From assembly GCA_049324535.1 (NCBI GenBank), contig JBMOOG010000028.1, positions 168,726-232,725 of the forward strand: DNA of 64,000 nt, in the 5' to 3' direction. A program made the position numbers and the translations under genes. The notes beneath the pieces were generated by a model. It saw only the letters and a list, made by a program, of their open reading frames with translations, did not search any database and had not been told where the DNA came from. Shown in pieces: positions 52,558 through 61,373 of this stretch; the stretch's first letter is position 1, and the number at the start of each line of letters is the position of its first letter. Source of the DNA: JBMOOG01 sp049324535 (lineage in GTDB: Bacteria > Pseudomonadota > Alphaproteobacteria > Rhodobacterales > Rhodobacteraceae).

Positions 52558-53874
52558 CTAGCGGTGTTCGCGCTTCAGCTTGCGCTCGAGGTACATCGAG
52601 TAGCGCGACATCGCGAAGTTGAAGATGAAGAAGATGGCTCCGACGAAGACGAACGGCTCCCAGTAGACGCCCTTCCAGGCGAAGTCGGCGCGGATGAAGT
52701 CGGGAATACCCTTCAGCGGATCAAAGAGCCCGACGAAGGTCACAAGTGTCGTGTCCTTGAACATGCCGATGAAGGTCGAGACGATCCCGGGGATCGCGAT
52801 CTTCAGCGCCTGCGGCAGGACGATGTGGCGCTGCGCCTGGAAGTAGTCGAGACCGAGCGCATCCGCCGCCTCGTATTGCCCGCGCGGCAGGGCGGCGAGC
52901 CCGCCCCGGATCACCTCGGCAATGTAGGCCGAGGCAAAGAGCGTCACCAGGATCATCACCCGCAGGATGATGTCGAAGTTGGTCCCCGGCGGCAGGAAGT
53001 AGTTCAGGAGAAGCGAGGCCACGAAGAGAAGCGTGATGAGCGGCACGCCGCGGATGAACTCGATGAAGATCACCGACAGCGTCTTGATGAGAAACATGTC
53101 GGACTGCCGCCCGAGCGCCAGCACGATGCCAAGCGGCAGCGACATGGCGATGCCGCCCGCGCCGAGCGTCAGCGCCAGAAGGAAGCCGCCGAACTGGTCC
53201 GAGGCCACGGGGGTGATCGCGATCGGCAGGGCACGGGACAGCAGCTCATCCAGCGGCCCGACCGCGAAAAGCCAGAAGAAGACCGCCGCCAGCGCGCCGA
53301 AGGCAAAGCCCATGATGACGCTCTTGCGGGCCAGATACGCGAACACGGCGCCACCCACCACGAAGCCGGCGCCCGTCATCACGATCGGCCAGACCGATCC
53401 GCCCCACAGAAGCCAGATAGCCAGAAGCGGAAACACGACCGAAAACCAGAGCATCTTGCGCGGCAGCGACTGGAACAGGATCGGCGCGATGGCCACGAAC
53501 ATCAGGATGAACACCAGGATCGGCCGCCAGTAGAGATCGGAGGGGTAGAAGCCGAACAGAAACTGGTGCCAGCGGGCGCGGATGACCGCCCAGCAGGCGC
53601 CGCTCGCCCCTTCACCCCAGCGTTCGGTGATGATCTGGCGGCACTCGGCCAGCGAATTCGCGTTCCAGACGCCGTGCAGGAACCAGGGCAGGAAATGCTG
53701 GACCAGCCAGAAGATCGCCGCCGCGCCCAGGACGGTCAAAAGGACGTTCAGCCAGCCCGAGAACAGGTTTTCGCGAAGCCATTGCGTGGCTCCGGTGCCC
53801 GCGTCGGGGGCGGGCTGCGGGTCGATCATGGTGTCGCGGACGTAGGCGACCGTTTCGGCTGCGGTATCGCTCAT
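52558..53874 (-). CDS. bztC: Amino-acid ABC transporter permease BztC
   Basis: A 438-residue inner-membrane permease, longer than the usual ~220 because it has extra N-terminal helices and a large loop, as in BztC/AapM. The C-terminal part has the coupling loop EVIRGGLAALPRGQYEAADALGLDYFQAQRHIVLPQAL. It begins 1 bp after the bztB stop. Confidence 0.94.
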   Translation of the reverse strand: MSDTAAETVAYVRDTMIDPQPAPDAGTGATQWLRENLFSGWLNVLLTVLGAAAIFWLVQHFLPWFLHGVWNANSLAECRQIITERWGEGASGACWAVIRARWHQFLFGFYPSDLYWRPILVFILMFVAIAPILFQSLPRKMLWFSVVFPLLAIWLLWGGSVWPIVMTGAGFVVGGAVFAYLARKSVIMGFAFGALAAVFFWLFAVGPLDELLSRALPIAITPVASDQFGGFLLALTLGAGGIAMSLPLGIVLALGRQSDMFLIKTLSVIFIEFIRGVPLITLLFVASLLLNYFLPPGTNFDIILRVMILVTLFASAYIAEVIRGGLAALPRGQYEAADALGLDYFQAQRHIVLPQALKIAIPGIVSTFIGMFKDTTLVTFVGLFDPLKGIPDFIRADFAWKGVYWEPFVFVGAIFFIFNFAMSRYSMYLERKLKREHR

Positions 53875-53875
53875 C

Positions 53876-55138
53876 TCAGCGCTCCTTCAGCTTCACGCGG
53901 CTGTTGTAGAGGTTCATCACCCCCGAGATCGACAGCGAGATGATCAGATAGATGAGCATCATCAGCGTGATCGCCTCAAGCTCGCGTCCGGTCTGGTTCA
54001 GGGTGATGCCGCCCAGCGTGCCGCGCAGGTCGAGATAGCCCACCGCGATGGCCAGCGACGAGTTCTTGGTGATGTTGAGATACTGCGAGATCAGCGGCGG
54101 AATGATGACCCGGAGTGCCTGCGGCAGGATCACCAGGCTCATGGTCCGGTTCGGCCGCAGGCCCAGCGCGAAGGCCGCCTCGGTCTGCCCCTTGGGAATC
54201 GCCAGGATGCCGGCCCGCACGATCTCGGCGATGAAGGCCGCCGTGTAGAGGGTCAGGCCCGCCCAGAGCGCCACGAACCCGTTCGAGACGTTGACGCCGT
54301 TCGTGAAGTTGAACCCCTTCAGCTCCGGCTCGTCCGGGTTGAAACCCAGCGCGATCAGCAGCGCCAGAAGCGGCCCAGCGATGATCAGAAGGCTTTTCCA
54401 CCAGGTCACGGGCCGGACACCGGTGGCATTCTGGACCCTGGTGGCATGGGCCAGAAGCCGGCGGTTCACCCAGAGCGACACGATGAGCACCAGCACGATG
54501 GCCAGGAAATCGATCGAGATCGGCGCCAGCGCGGTGTCGAGCGACCCCAGCGTGCGATCGAAGTGGATCGAGGGAATGGCGGTGTAGCGGTTGGTGAAGG
54601 CGAAGGAGCCGAGCACCATCGACGCGGCCGCCTCTCCGGTGTCGGGGTTGACCTTGAAGGCGTTGGGCGGCGGCGCGGCCTCGGTCAGCAGCGCGATCGC
54701 AACCAGGATCCAGAGCAGCAGCGGGATGTTGCGGAACATCTCGACATAGGCGGTCATGAGCCGCCCGACGAGCCAGTTCTTCGACAGCCGCAGGACGCCG
54801 ATCAGGATACCCAGGACCGTCGCGGCGACGCAGGCGAGAAAGGACACCCAGAGCGTGTTGATGAGACCGACCAGAAGCGCCCGGCCGTGCGTCATGTCGT
54901 TGCTGTAGGGGATCAGCGCATTCCCGATGTCGTAGCCGGACCGCTGCCACAGGAACCGGAAGCTGAACTCCTTGCCCAGCGCGGCCAGGTTGCGCAGCGT
55001 GTTGTCCACCAGCCAGCCGACACCCGCCATCACGAGGAACAGCACGACCACCTGGATGGTCAGCGACCGGTACCGGGTATCGTAGATGAGCATGCTCAGC
55101 CGGAACGCCGGCCCGGGCGCCTTGTCGATACTCGCCAT
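53876..55138 (-). CDS. bztB: Amino-acid ABC transporter permease BztB
   Basis: A 420-residue permease of the BztB/AapQ type with several added N-terminal helices. The coupling loop EIVRAGILAIPKGQTEAAFALGLRPNRTMSLVILPQAL is intact. The N-terminus (MASIDKAPGPAFRLSMLIYDTRYRSL) matches known BztB starts. It follows bztA after 140 bp that contain a strong hairpin. Confidence 0.94.
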   Translation of the reverse strand: MASIDKAPGPAFRLSMLIYDTRYRSLTIQVVVLFLVMAGVGWLVDNTLRNLAALGKEFSFRFLWQRSGYDIGNALIPYSNDMTHGRALLVGLINTLWVSFLACVAATVLGILIGVLRLSKNWLVGRLMTAYVEMFRNIPLLLWILVAIALLTEAAPPPNAFKVNPDTGEAAASMVLGSFAFTNRYTAIPSIHFDRTLGSLDTALAPISIDFLAIVLVLIVSLWVNRRLLAHATRVQNATGVRPVTWWKSLLIIAGPLLALLIALGFNPDEPELKGFNFTNGVNVSNGFVALWAGLTLYTAAFIAEIVRAGILAIPKGQTEAAFALGLRPNRTMSLVILPQALRVIIPPLISQYLNITKNSSLAIAVGYLDLRGTLGGITLNQTGRELEAITLMMLIYLIISLSISGVMNLYNSRVKLKER

Positions 55139-55235
55139 TGTCTATCCCCTGGTCCGGGCGCGCCTTCGGCCTCGCCGTCGTTGCGGGTCTTGCGCCCACG
55201 CCCCCGGAATCGCCCCTGTCGGGCCTTTCAAGCGC

Positions 55236-55263
55236 GACGCGCGGGCCAGTGGGCCCGCGCGTC
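55236..55263 (-). promoter_or_regulatory. Perfect 12-bp hairpin between bztA and bztB
   Basis: GACGCGCGGGCC (55236-55247), loop AGTG, GGCCCGCGCGTC (55252-55263): a perfect 12-bp stem in the gap between the binding-protein gene and the first permease gene. No U run follows. It may stabilise the bztA mRNA 3' end or partly terminate, giving more BztA than membrane subunits, as in many binding-protein operons (inference). Confidence 0.7.
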
Positions 55264-55278
55264 CTTGTCAGTCCGTTC

Positions 55279-56298
55279 TCAGCGGAACGGCGGGGCGTAC
55301 ATCAGGCCGCCCTGGGTCCACTGCGCGTTGAGGCCACGGGCCAGACCGATCGGGGTCGATTCGCCGATGGTCGCCGCGAAGATCTCGCCGTAGTTGCCCA
55401 CCGACTTGATCGCCCGCTTGGCCCATTCCTTGTCGAGGCCGATCATGGCGCCCAGATCGTCGGTGCTCGACCCCAGAAGGCGCTGCACTTCCGGGTTCTG
55501 GCTCGACTTGGCCAGCTCGTCGACGTTGGCCGAGGTCACGCCATACTCTTCCGCCGCGACGAGCGCGTAGAAGGTCCAGCGGACGATGTCGGCCCACTGG
55601 TTGTCGCCATGGCGCACGGCCGGCCCGAGCGGCTCTTTCGAGATGATCTCCGGCAGGATCACGTAGTCGCCCGGGTTGGCAAAGGCGGCACGGGTCGCCG
55701 CAAGGCCCGAGGCGTCGGTGGTGTAGGCGTCGCAGGCGCCGGCGAGGAACTGCTGTTCGCCTTCGGCGTTCGAGTCGATGGTGACCGGCTGGTAGGTCAT
55801 GTTGTTGGCCTTGAAGTAGTCGGCCAGGTTCAGCTCGGTCGTGGTGCCGGTCTGGATGCAGACGGTGGCGCCGTTCAACTCTTTCGCCGAGGTGACGCCG
55901 AGGTCCTTCTTCACCATGAAGCCCTGGCCGTCGTAGTAGTTCACGGCCACGAAGTCGAGCTTGAGGTCGGTGTCGCGGGTGAAGGTCCAGGTCGAGTTGC
56001 GCGACAGCATGTCGATCTCGCCCGAGGACAGCGCGGTGAAGCGGGTCTGGCCGGTGGTCGGCACGTATTTGACCTTGCTCGCATCGCCCAGAACGGCGGC
56101 CGCGACGGCCTTGCAGACGGCCACGTCAAAGCCCGTCCAGTTGCCGTTGGCGTCCGGCGCCGCAAAGCCGACGAGGCCGGTGTTGACGCCGCAGATCAGC
56201 TCTCCCCGCGCCTTGACGTCGTCGAGCGTACCCGCCGATGCGACGCCCGCGACAAGGCCGGCGGCCGCCGCGGTGCCGAGGAATACGGATTTTCTCAT
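55279..56298 (-). CDS. bztA: Amino-acid ABC transporter binding protein BztA
   Basis: A 339-residue periplasmic protein. The first ~22 residues form a signal peptide (MRKSVFLGTAAAAGLVAGVASA-G), and the mature protein has the SBP_bac_3 fold with VCKAVAAAVLG, VPTTGQTRFTALSSGEIDMLSRN and FMVKKDLGV. It should bind glutamate, glutamine, aspartate or asparagine. The start at 56298 has GAGG in AGGAAGAGGTAAGC. It leads the bztABCD operon; the 218-bp upstream gap to the ATP12 gene should carry its promoter. Confidence 0.95.
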   Translation of the reverse strand: MRKSVFLGTAAAAGLVAGVASAGTLDDVKARGELICGVNTGLVGFAAPDANGNWTGFDVAVCKAVAAAVLGDASKVKYVPTTGQTRFTALSSGEIDMLSRNSTWTFTRDTDLKLDFVAVNYYDGQGFMVKKDLGVTSAKELNGATVCIQTGTTTELNLADYFKANNMTYQPVTIDSNAEGEQQFLAGACDAYTTDASGLAATRAAFANPGDYVILPEIISKEPLGPAVRHGDNQWADIVRWTFYALVAAEEYGVTSANVDELAKSSQNPEVQRLLGSSTDDLGAMIGLDKEWAKRAIKSVGNYGEIFAATIGESTPIGLARGLNAQWTQGGLMYAPPFR

Positions 56299-56516
56299 GC
56301 TTACCTCTTCCTGAGTTGCCGCCCGGGGGCGGTCTGAGTCCGGCCCCGCATCGGAGCCCGGATCGGTTATATGAGGACAGTCCCCAAGTGGGTCGCAGTC
56401 TGAGCCAATTCCGAACAGTGCGTCAAGGCTGCAATCCGCCGGCGCCGCCCGTCCGGCCCGACTTGGCAGAAGAGGCAAGACCCGTTTCCCGGGCGGCCGG
56501 CCTTGCGCAATTTTCG

Positions 56517-57230
56517 TTATGCCGGAATGCGAGCAAGTTTCCAGAAATGGCCGGCATGGGCAAATTCGGCGGCCTTGAACGCCGCCATCTCGGCGGCCTC
56601 GGCATCCTCGCCCCAGTGCTCGATCTGCCAGTCATCGTCGATTCTGGACAGTTTCCAGGCCGAATCCACGTCCATCCAGTCCTCGGCCACCGCAAGGCCG
56701 AGGATCAGCGAACCCGAAATCGCCACAAGATCGTACAGGGCTGCCAGTTCGAAGGGCGAACAGGCAAGCACCCGCGCCCGGAGCGCGGCGACGGTCGTCT
56801 CGGGCTGGGCCACGGGGACCACCCCCGAGGTGACGGTGAGCGGCCCCCAGACCCCCGCGGCCCGAGCGAGCCAGGGATCCCAGGCCGCCGACTGGCGCGC
56901 GACCAGCGCCGCCGGGGTCTCGGCCCGGTAGCACAGCAGGTCCGACGCGCCATAGGCGGCGATCAGTGACACCACCTCGTCCTTCTGCGGCATCACCTTG
57001 TCGATGGCCGAGTTGGCCGACCGCGTGACCGGCATGCTGCGCGGATCGATCCGGTCGGCCTGCGCGTCCCATTCGGCGGCGATCGCCTCGGCCATCGCAC
57101 GGGTCGGGACCACAAGCGCGGCCTTGGCCGGGGTCTTCAGGGGGCGGGTGTCGAGCCGCACGGTGAACCCGCCCGGCACCGCCTCGGTGGTCGCCTGCTT
57201 CCAGAACCGCTTCGCTGCCCAGCCGGTCAT
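56517..57230 (-). CDS. ATP12-family F1-ATPase assembly chaperone
   Basis: A 237-residue protein of the ATP12 family, which binds the F1 alpha subunit during ATP synthase assembly; in bacteria limited mostly to alphaproteobacteria. The W-KRFWKQATTEAVPGGFTVRLDTRPLKTPAKAALVVPT start and the EWDAQADRIDPRSMPVTRSANSAIDKV block are characteristic. The ATG overlaps the HAD stop as ATGA. It ends the luxR-luxI-rarA cluster on the minus strand. Confidence 0.92.
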   Translation of the reverse strand: MTGWAAKRFWKQATTEAVPGGFTVRLDTRPLKTPAKAALVVPTRAMAEAIAAEWDAQADRIDPRSMPVTRSANSAIDKVMPQKDEVVSLIAAYGASDLLCYRAETPAALVARQSAAWDPWLARAAGVWGPLTVTSGVVPVAQPETTVAALRARVLACSPFELAALYDLVAISGSLILGLAVAEDWMDVDSAWKLSRIDDDWQIEHWGEDAEAAEMAAFKAAEFAHAGHFWKLARIPA

Positions 57231-57898
57231 GTCTCCCTCCAGATCGCGCGCAGTTCGGGCACCAGGGCGCCGAAGCCGTCGATGAGCCGCGCCGCTCCGG
57301 CGTCCGACAGCGCCGCCGGCGGGTGGTAGCCCCAGGTCACGCCCAGCGCCCCGACGCCCGCCGCCCGCGCCATCTCCATGTCGTAGCTGGTGTCGCCCAC
57401 CATGACCGCCCGTTCGGGCCTGGTCCCGGTCTCGGCCAGTGCCGCGGCGATCATCGCCGGATGCGGCTTGGACGGGTGATCGTCCGCCACCTGCACGGTG
57501 TCGAACCAGCCCGCGATCCCGTGGCCTTCCAGCACATGATCGAGACCGCGGCGCGACTTGCCGGTGGCGATGCCCAGCACGATGTCCGGCGTGTCGCGCA
57601 GCGTCGCAAGCGCCTCGCGCGCGCCGGGATAGAGCGGCGAGAGGCCCTCGGACCGCATCGCGGAGAACGACCCCTTGTAGGCGGCGACCAGCGCCTCGAC
57701 CGTCGCCGCCGAGGCCTCGGGCGCGAGGCGCGCGATGGCGATTGGCAAGCTCAACCCCACGATGCCCAGCGTCCGGGACCGGTCGGGCGGCGCGAGGCCC
57801 AGCGTCGTGAAGGCCCGGGCCATCGCGCCAAGGATATGCGCCTGGCTGTCCACAAGTGTCCCGTCCACATCGAAGATGACCAACCGCCGCGCGGTCAT
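57227..57898 (-). CDS. HAD-family phosphatase (phosphoglycolate phosphatase-like)
   Basis: A 223-residue HAD hydrolase. Motif I is IFDVDGTLVDSQ (Asp nucleophile), motif II includes GIATGKS, motif III K in SKPHP and motif IV GDTSYDMEMARAAGV. It is the Gph-like/HAD-IA subclass. The start overlaps the rluC stop as ATGA. Its exact substrate is not shown; in this position next to ATP12 it is common in Rhodobacterales. Confidence 0.88.
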   Translation of the reverse strand: MTARRLVIFDVDGTLVDSQAHILGAMARAFTTLGLAPPDRSRTLGIVGLSLPIAIARLAPEASAATVEALVAAYKGSFSAMRSEGLSPLYPGAREALATLRDTPDIVLGIATGKSRRGLDHVLEGHGIAGWFDTVQVADDHPSKPHPAMIAAALAETGTRPERAVMVGDTSYDMEMARAAGVGALGVTWGYHPPAALSDAGAARLIDGFGALVPELRAIWRET

Positions 57899-58941
57899 TG
57901 GTCGTCCTCGAACGGGTCGGCGGGGGCGTCGGCCTCGGTCCAGCCGAAGGTCTTCCAGCTGCGCGCCATGTGGGCGGGCAACGGCGCGGTGACGGTGACG
58001 CGCTTGCCGGTGATCGGGTGATCGAAGCGGATCGAGCGCGCGTGCAGGTGCAGCTTGCGGCTGATGTCGCCGCCAAGCTGCGCGCCCCAGCCGTCACCGA
58101 GGTTCTCCTGCCCGGAGCCGCCGTATTTGCCGTCACCCGCGATGGGATGGCCGATCTCGGCCATGTGGGCGCGCAACTGGTGGGTGCGCCCGGTGACCGG
58201 AACCAGCGCGACCCAGGCGGCGCGCGAGCCCAGCGCCTCGACCACAGCGTAGTCGGTGGTGGCGCGCTTGGCGCCCTCGGTCTGGTCGACCTTGGCCGGG
58301 TGGACCGCGATCATCTTCTCGCCCTCGCCGCCCCCTCCGCGGCCGGGGGCCTTCACCAGGCCGAAGCGGATGGTGCCCTTGCGGGGGCTCGGCACGCCCG
58401 CGACCAGCGCCCAGTAGATCTTGCGGGTCGCGCGTGACCGGAACGCTTCCGACAGCGCCCGTGCCACGCGGTCGGTGCGCGCGACGAGCAGAACCCCCGA
58501 GGTGTCCTTGTCCAGCCGGTGCACCAGCTTGGGCCTGTCCTTGTAGCCGAAGCGCAGCGCATCAAGGAGCCCGTCCACATGCCGGCTCCCCTGCCCCGAG
58601 CCTCCCTGGCTGGGCAGGCCCGGCGGCTTGTTCAGGGCGATGATGTGCTCGTCCTTCCAGAGCACGGCCTCCTGGATCATCCGGGCGTCGGCGTCGGGAA
58701 TTCCGGGGACGGCCTCGGCACGCGGGGGCGGCGCCTCCGGCAGCGGCGGCACCCGCACCTGCGCCCCGTCGGACAGCCGGTCCGAGGCCTTGGCCCGTCC
58801 GCCATCCACCCGCAGCTGACCGGTCCGGCACATCTTCTCGACGGCGCCCTGCGACAGCTGCGGGAACCGCTTCTTCAGCCAGCGGTCAAGGCGGGTGTCA
58901 CCCTCGCCCTCGGCCACCGTGAGGATCTGCACCCCGGTCAT
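57895..58941 (-). CDS. RluC/RluD-type ribosomal large-subunit pseudouridine synthase
   Basis: A 348-residue RNA pseudouridine synthase. An S4 RNA-binding domain near residues 15-75 (TRLDRWLKKRFPQLSQGAVEKM) is followed by the catalytic domain with VHRLDKDTSGVLLVAR (nucleophile Asp in RLDKDTSG) and VTGRTHQLRAHM. Probably isomerises uridines of 23S rRNA (RluC-like). The start overlaps the crcB stop as ATGA. An inserted Gly-rich loop (GRGGGGEGEK) is present. Confidence 0.93.
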   Translation of the reverse strand: MTGVQILTVAEGEGDTRLDRWLKKRFPQLSQGAVEKMCRTGQLRVDGGRAKASDRLSDGAQVRVPPLPEAPPPRAEAVPGIPDADARMIQEAVLWKDEHIIALNKPPGLPSQGGSGQGSRHVDGLLDALRFGYKDRPKLVHRLDKDTSGVLLVARTDRVARALSEAFRSRATRKIYWALVAGVPSPRKGTIRFGLVKAPGRGGGGEGEKMIAVHPAKVDQTEGAKRATTDYAVVEALGSRAAWVALVPVTGRTHQLRAHMAEIGHPIAGDGKYGGSGQENLGDGWGAQLGGDISRKLHLHARSIRFDHPITGKRVTVTAPLPAHMARSWKTFGWTEADAPADPFEDDQ

Positions 58942-59312
58942 GCAAGCGCCCGCGCCACCGCGAGACCCGCAATGATCGCGGCCAGCGACAGCGCGACCGA
59001 CCCCAGCACATAGGCCGAGGCGAGCAGGGTCTCGCCGCGCTCCCACAGCGTCATCGTGTCGAGCGCGAAAGCCGAGAAGGTGGTGAAGCCGCCGAGCACA
59101 CCGGTCATCAGGAAGGGGGCGAGATGGTTGCCGCCCTTGCGCGCCAGCACCACCACGATCACACCCATCAGGAAGGATCCCAGCACGTTCACCCCGAGCG
59201 TCGCCCAGGGGTATTCCGGCCCGAGCCAGCGACGCGCCCCGATGTTGACGAGATAGCGCGCGGTCGCGCCCAGAGCGCCACCCAGCGCCACCTGAAGGAA
59301 GGTGTGTTTCAT
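58938..59312 (-). CDS. crcB: Fluoride channel CrcB/FluC
   Basis: A 124-residue membrane protein with four helices and the GGFTTFSAFALDTMTLWE signature that includes the Phe-lined fluoride pore, plus GVNVLGSFLMG. It is a single-gene channel acting as an antiparallel homodimer. ATG 59312 is used as start; the upstream frame to 59396 lies before it. No fluoride riboswitch is apparent in the 47-bp gap to rarA. Confidence 0.94.
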   Translation of the reverse strand: MKHTFLQVALGGALGATARYLVNIGARRWLGPEYPWATLGVNVLGSFLMGVIVVVLARKGGNHLAPFLMTGVLGGFTTFSAFALDTMTLWERGETLLASAYVLGSVALSLAAIIAGLAVARALA

Positions 59313-59359
59313 GCCCGCCTTCTTTCCCGCCACTTCCCTGCTGTCAACCGCTCGCCCGC

Positions 59360-60676
59360 TCAGGAGTTCCGCTTTTCCCGGAGTTTCGCAAACCACTCGA
59401 CCCGCTTGCGCAGCTCGCGCTCGAATCCGCGCTCGACCGGCTGGTAGAAGACCGGGCGCCGATGGAGCGTCTCGGGGAAATAGTCCTGCCCGGAAAAGGC
59501 GTCCTCGGCATCGTGGTCGTAGGCGTAGCCGGCGCCGTAGCCCTGCTCCTTCATCAGCCGCGTCGGGGCGTTCAGAATGTGCTTCGGCGGTGGTTCCGAC
59601 CCGGTCGCGCGGGCGCTGTCGCGGGCGGCCTTGTAGGCCGTGTAGCCCGCGTTCGACTTGGGGGCGAGCGCCAGATAGATGACCGCCTGAGCCAGCGCCA
59701 GTTCCCCCTCGGGGCTGCCGAGGCGCTCGTAGGTTTCCCAGCCCTGAAGGCAGATCGCCTGCGCCTGCGGGTCGGCCAGTCCGATGTCCTCCACCGCCAT
59801 GCGGGTGATGCGTCGCGCCAGGAACCGCGGATCCTCGCCGCCGTCCAGCATCCTTGCGAACCAGTAGAGCGCCGCATCCGGGTCCGAGCCGCGCACCGAT
59901 TTGTGCAGGGCCGAGATGAGGTTGTAATGCTCGTCGCCGGACTTGTCGTATTTCGTGGCCCGCCGCATCAGCCGGCGGGACAACTCGTCCACGGTCAGGG
60001 GCTGGGCGACGGTCCAGGCCATCACCTGCTCGACCAGGTTCAGAAGCGCCCGCCCGTCGCCGTCGGCCATCTCGAGCAGCGCCTCGCGCGCCTCGGGCCG
60101 CAGGGGCAGCGCACGGGCAAGCGCCTGTTCGGCCCGCTGCGCCAGCCGCTCCAGATCGGCGAGCGTCAGGCGGTTCAGCACGATCACCTGCGCGCGGCTG
60201 AGAAGCGCCGCGTTGAGCTCGAAGGACGGGTTCTCGGTCGTCGCCCCCACCAGAAGGATGGTGCCGTCCTCCATGTGCGGCAGAAAGCTGTCCTGCTGCG
60301 CCTTGTTGAAGCGGTGGATCTCGTCCACGAAGAGAAGCGTGCCCCGGCCCTGCGTCCGCCGCAGGCGGGCCGCGTCGAACACCTTGCGCAGCTCCGGCAC
60401 GCCGGAAAAGATCGCGCTGATCTGGACGAAGGCGCGGTCCGAGGCGTCGGCCAGAAGCCGCGCGATGGTAGTCTTGCCCACGCCGGGCGGCCCCCAGAGG
60501 ATCAGCGACGACAGGCTGCGGGCGGCCAGCATGGCGCCGAGCGGTCCCTCGGGACCAAGCACCGCCTCCTGGCCGATCACGTCGGACAGGGACGCCGGAC
60601 GGATGCGATCGGCCAGCGGCCGGGCGGGGTCGCTCGGCGCATGGTCGGACGGTGGGGGATCGAACAGATCGGGCAC
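59360..60676 (-). CDS. rarA: Replication-associated recombination protein A (RarA/MgsA)
   Basis: A 438-residue AAA+ ATPase that acts at stalled replication forks. Walker A is GPPGVGKTTIARLLAD, Walker B FVDEIHRFNKAQQDSFL and sensor-1 is near GATTENPSFELNAAL. The C-terminal tetramerisation part includes NSNAGYTAYKAA-like APKSNAGYTAYKAARD. It follows luxI by 48 bp on the same strand, so it may be co-transcribed with luxR-luxI. Confidence 0.96.
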   Translation of the reverse strand: MPDLFDPPPSDHAPSDPARPLADRIRPASLSDVIGQEAVLGPEGPLGAMLAARSLSSLILWGPPGVGKTTIARLLADASDRAFVQISAIFSGVPELRKVFDAARLRRTQGRGTLLFVDEIHRFNKAQQDSFLPHMEDGTILLVGATTENPSFELNAALLSRAQVIVLNRLTLADLERLAQRAEQALARALPLRPEAREALLEMADGDGRALLNLVEQVMAWTVAQPLTVDELSRRLMRRATKYDKSGDEHYNLISALHKSVRGSDPDAALYWFARMLDGGEDPRFLARRITRMAVEDIGLADPQAQAICLQGWETYERLGSPEGELALAQAVIYLALAPKSNAGYTAYKAARDSARATGSEPPPKHILNAPTRLMKEQGYGAGYAYDHDAEDAFSGQDYFPETLHRRPVFYQPVERGFERELRKRVEWFAKLREKRNS

Positions 60677-60724
60677 GGGCGCGAGTCTAGCCCGAGCCGT
60701 GCGCGCCCGGAAGGGCGTCGGGGT

Positions 60725-61348
60725 TCAGTGCAGGACCTTGCTGAAGTCCATCATCACCACCTGGTTGTCGATGCCATCGATGGTCAGCACCGGCCCCATC
60801 GCCCGCATGTCCACATTCACACGGTTGGCCCAGCGCGGCCAGGTGGCGGCCAGAAGGGTGATGCACTTCGACGCCCCCAATCCGCGCGACGACACCCCGA
60901 TCTGCTGGATGAGCGTGGCGTGAACCCGGCGCCGGATGCCGGCCGGCACGTTGCTTGCCACGAAGAGCCGCGAGCTTTCCCAGATTTCGTCGCTGACCGG
61001 CGCCTCGTCGTAGAGAAGGTTCGACGGAATGGTGTCGAGCAGCCCGCGCTGCGCGTCGCGGATCATGTAGGAATAGATCCCGCATTTCGCCGTGGTGGGC
61101 GTCAGGCGATTCCCGGCCATCACCTGGCCGGCCGCATCGTGCACCACGACCCAGCGGCTGGCCGGGGTGTCGTACTGGTCGTACTCCATCCCCAGGGCCT
61201 CGGGCAGGTCCCACTTGTTCTGGACGATGAACAGTTCGCGACGCGCCCTGAGCATGTTCGCGAACAGCTCTCCATGCACATGGAAATTCTCGAACGACAG
61301 GGTCGTCGTCAGCAGACCCGTATCGGTGATGTTCGACGTCGCCGTCAT
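60725..61348 (-). CDS. LuxI-family acyl-homoserine-lactone synthase
   Basis: A 207-residue autoinducer synthase that makes an acyl-homoserine lactone from SAM and acyl-ACP (or acyl-CoA). The catalytic pattern is complete: RRELFIVQNKWDLPEALGMEYDQYD with Arg, Phe, Trp, Glu and two Asp residues, NRLTPT, and DEIWESSRLFV with the conserved Glu and Arg. The acyl chain length cannot be read from sequence. It lies 25 bp downstream of luxR on the same strand. Confidence 0.94.
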   Translation of the reverse strand: MTATSNITDTGLLTTTLSFENFHVHGELFANMLRARRELFIVQNKWDLPEALGMEYDQYDTPASRWVVVHDAAGQVMAGNRLTPTTAKCGIYSYMIRDAQRGLLDTIPSNLLYDEAPVSDEIWESSRLFVASNVPAGIRRRVHATLIQQIGVSSRGLGASKCITLLAATWPRWANRVNVDMRAMGPVLTIDGIDNQVVMMDFSKVLH

Positions 61349-61373
61349 CTAGTTCATTGCCCCCACAGCATTG

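Noticed and set aside
56299..56516. Sigma-54 promoter for bztA
   Set aside because: TTGGC followed by TGC occurs, but the GG-to-GC spacing is 8 instead of 10, which does not fit.
59313..59359. Fluoride riboswitch before crcB
   Set aside because: The gap to rarA is only 47 bp and lacks the conserved core and pseudoknot expected for a fluoride riboswitch.
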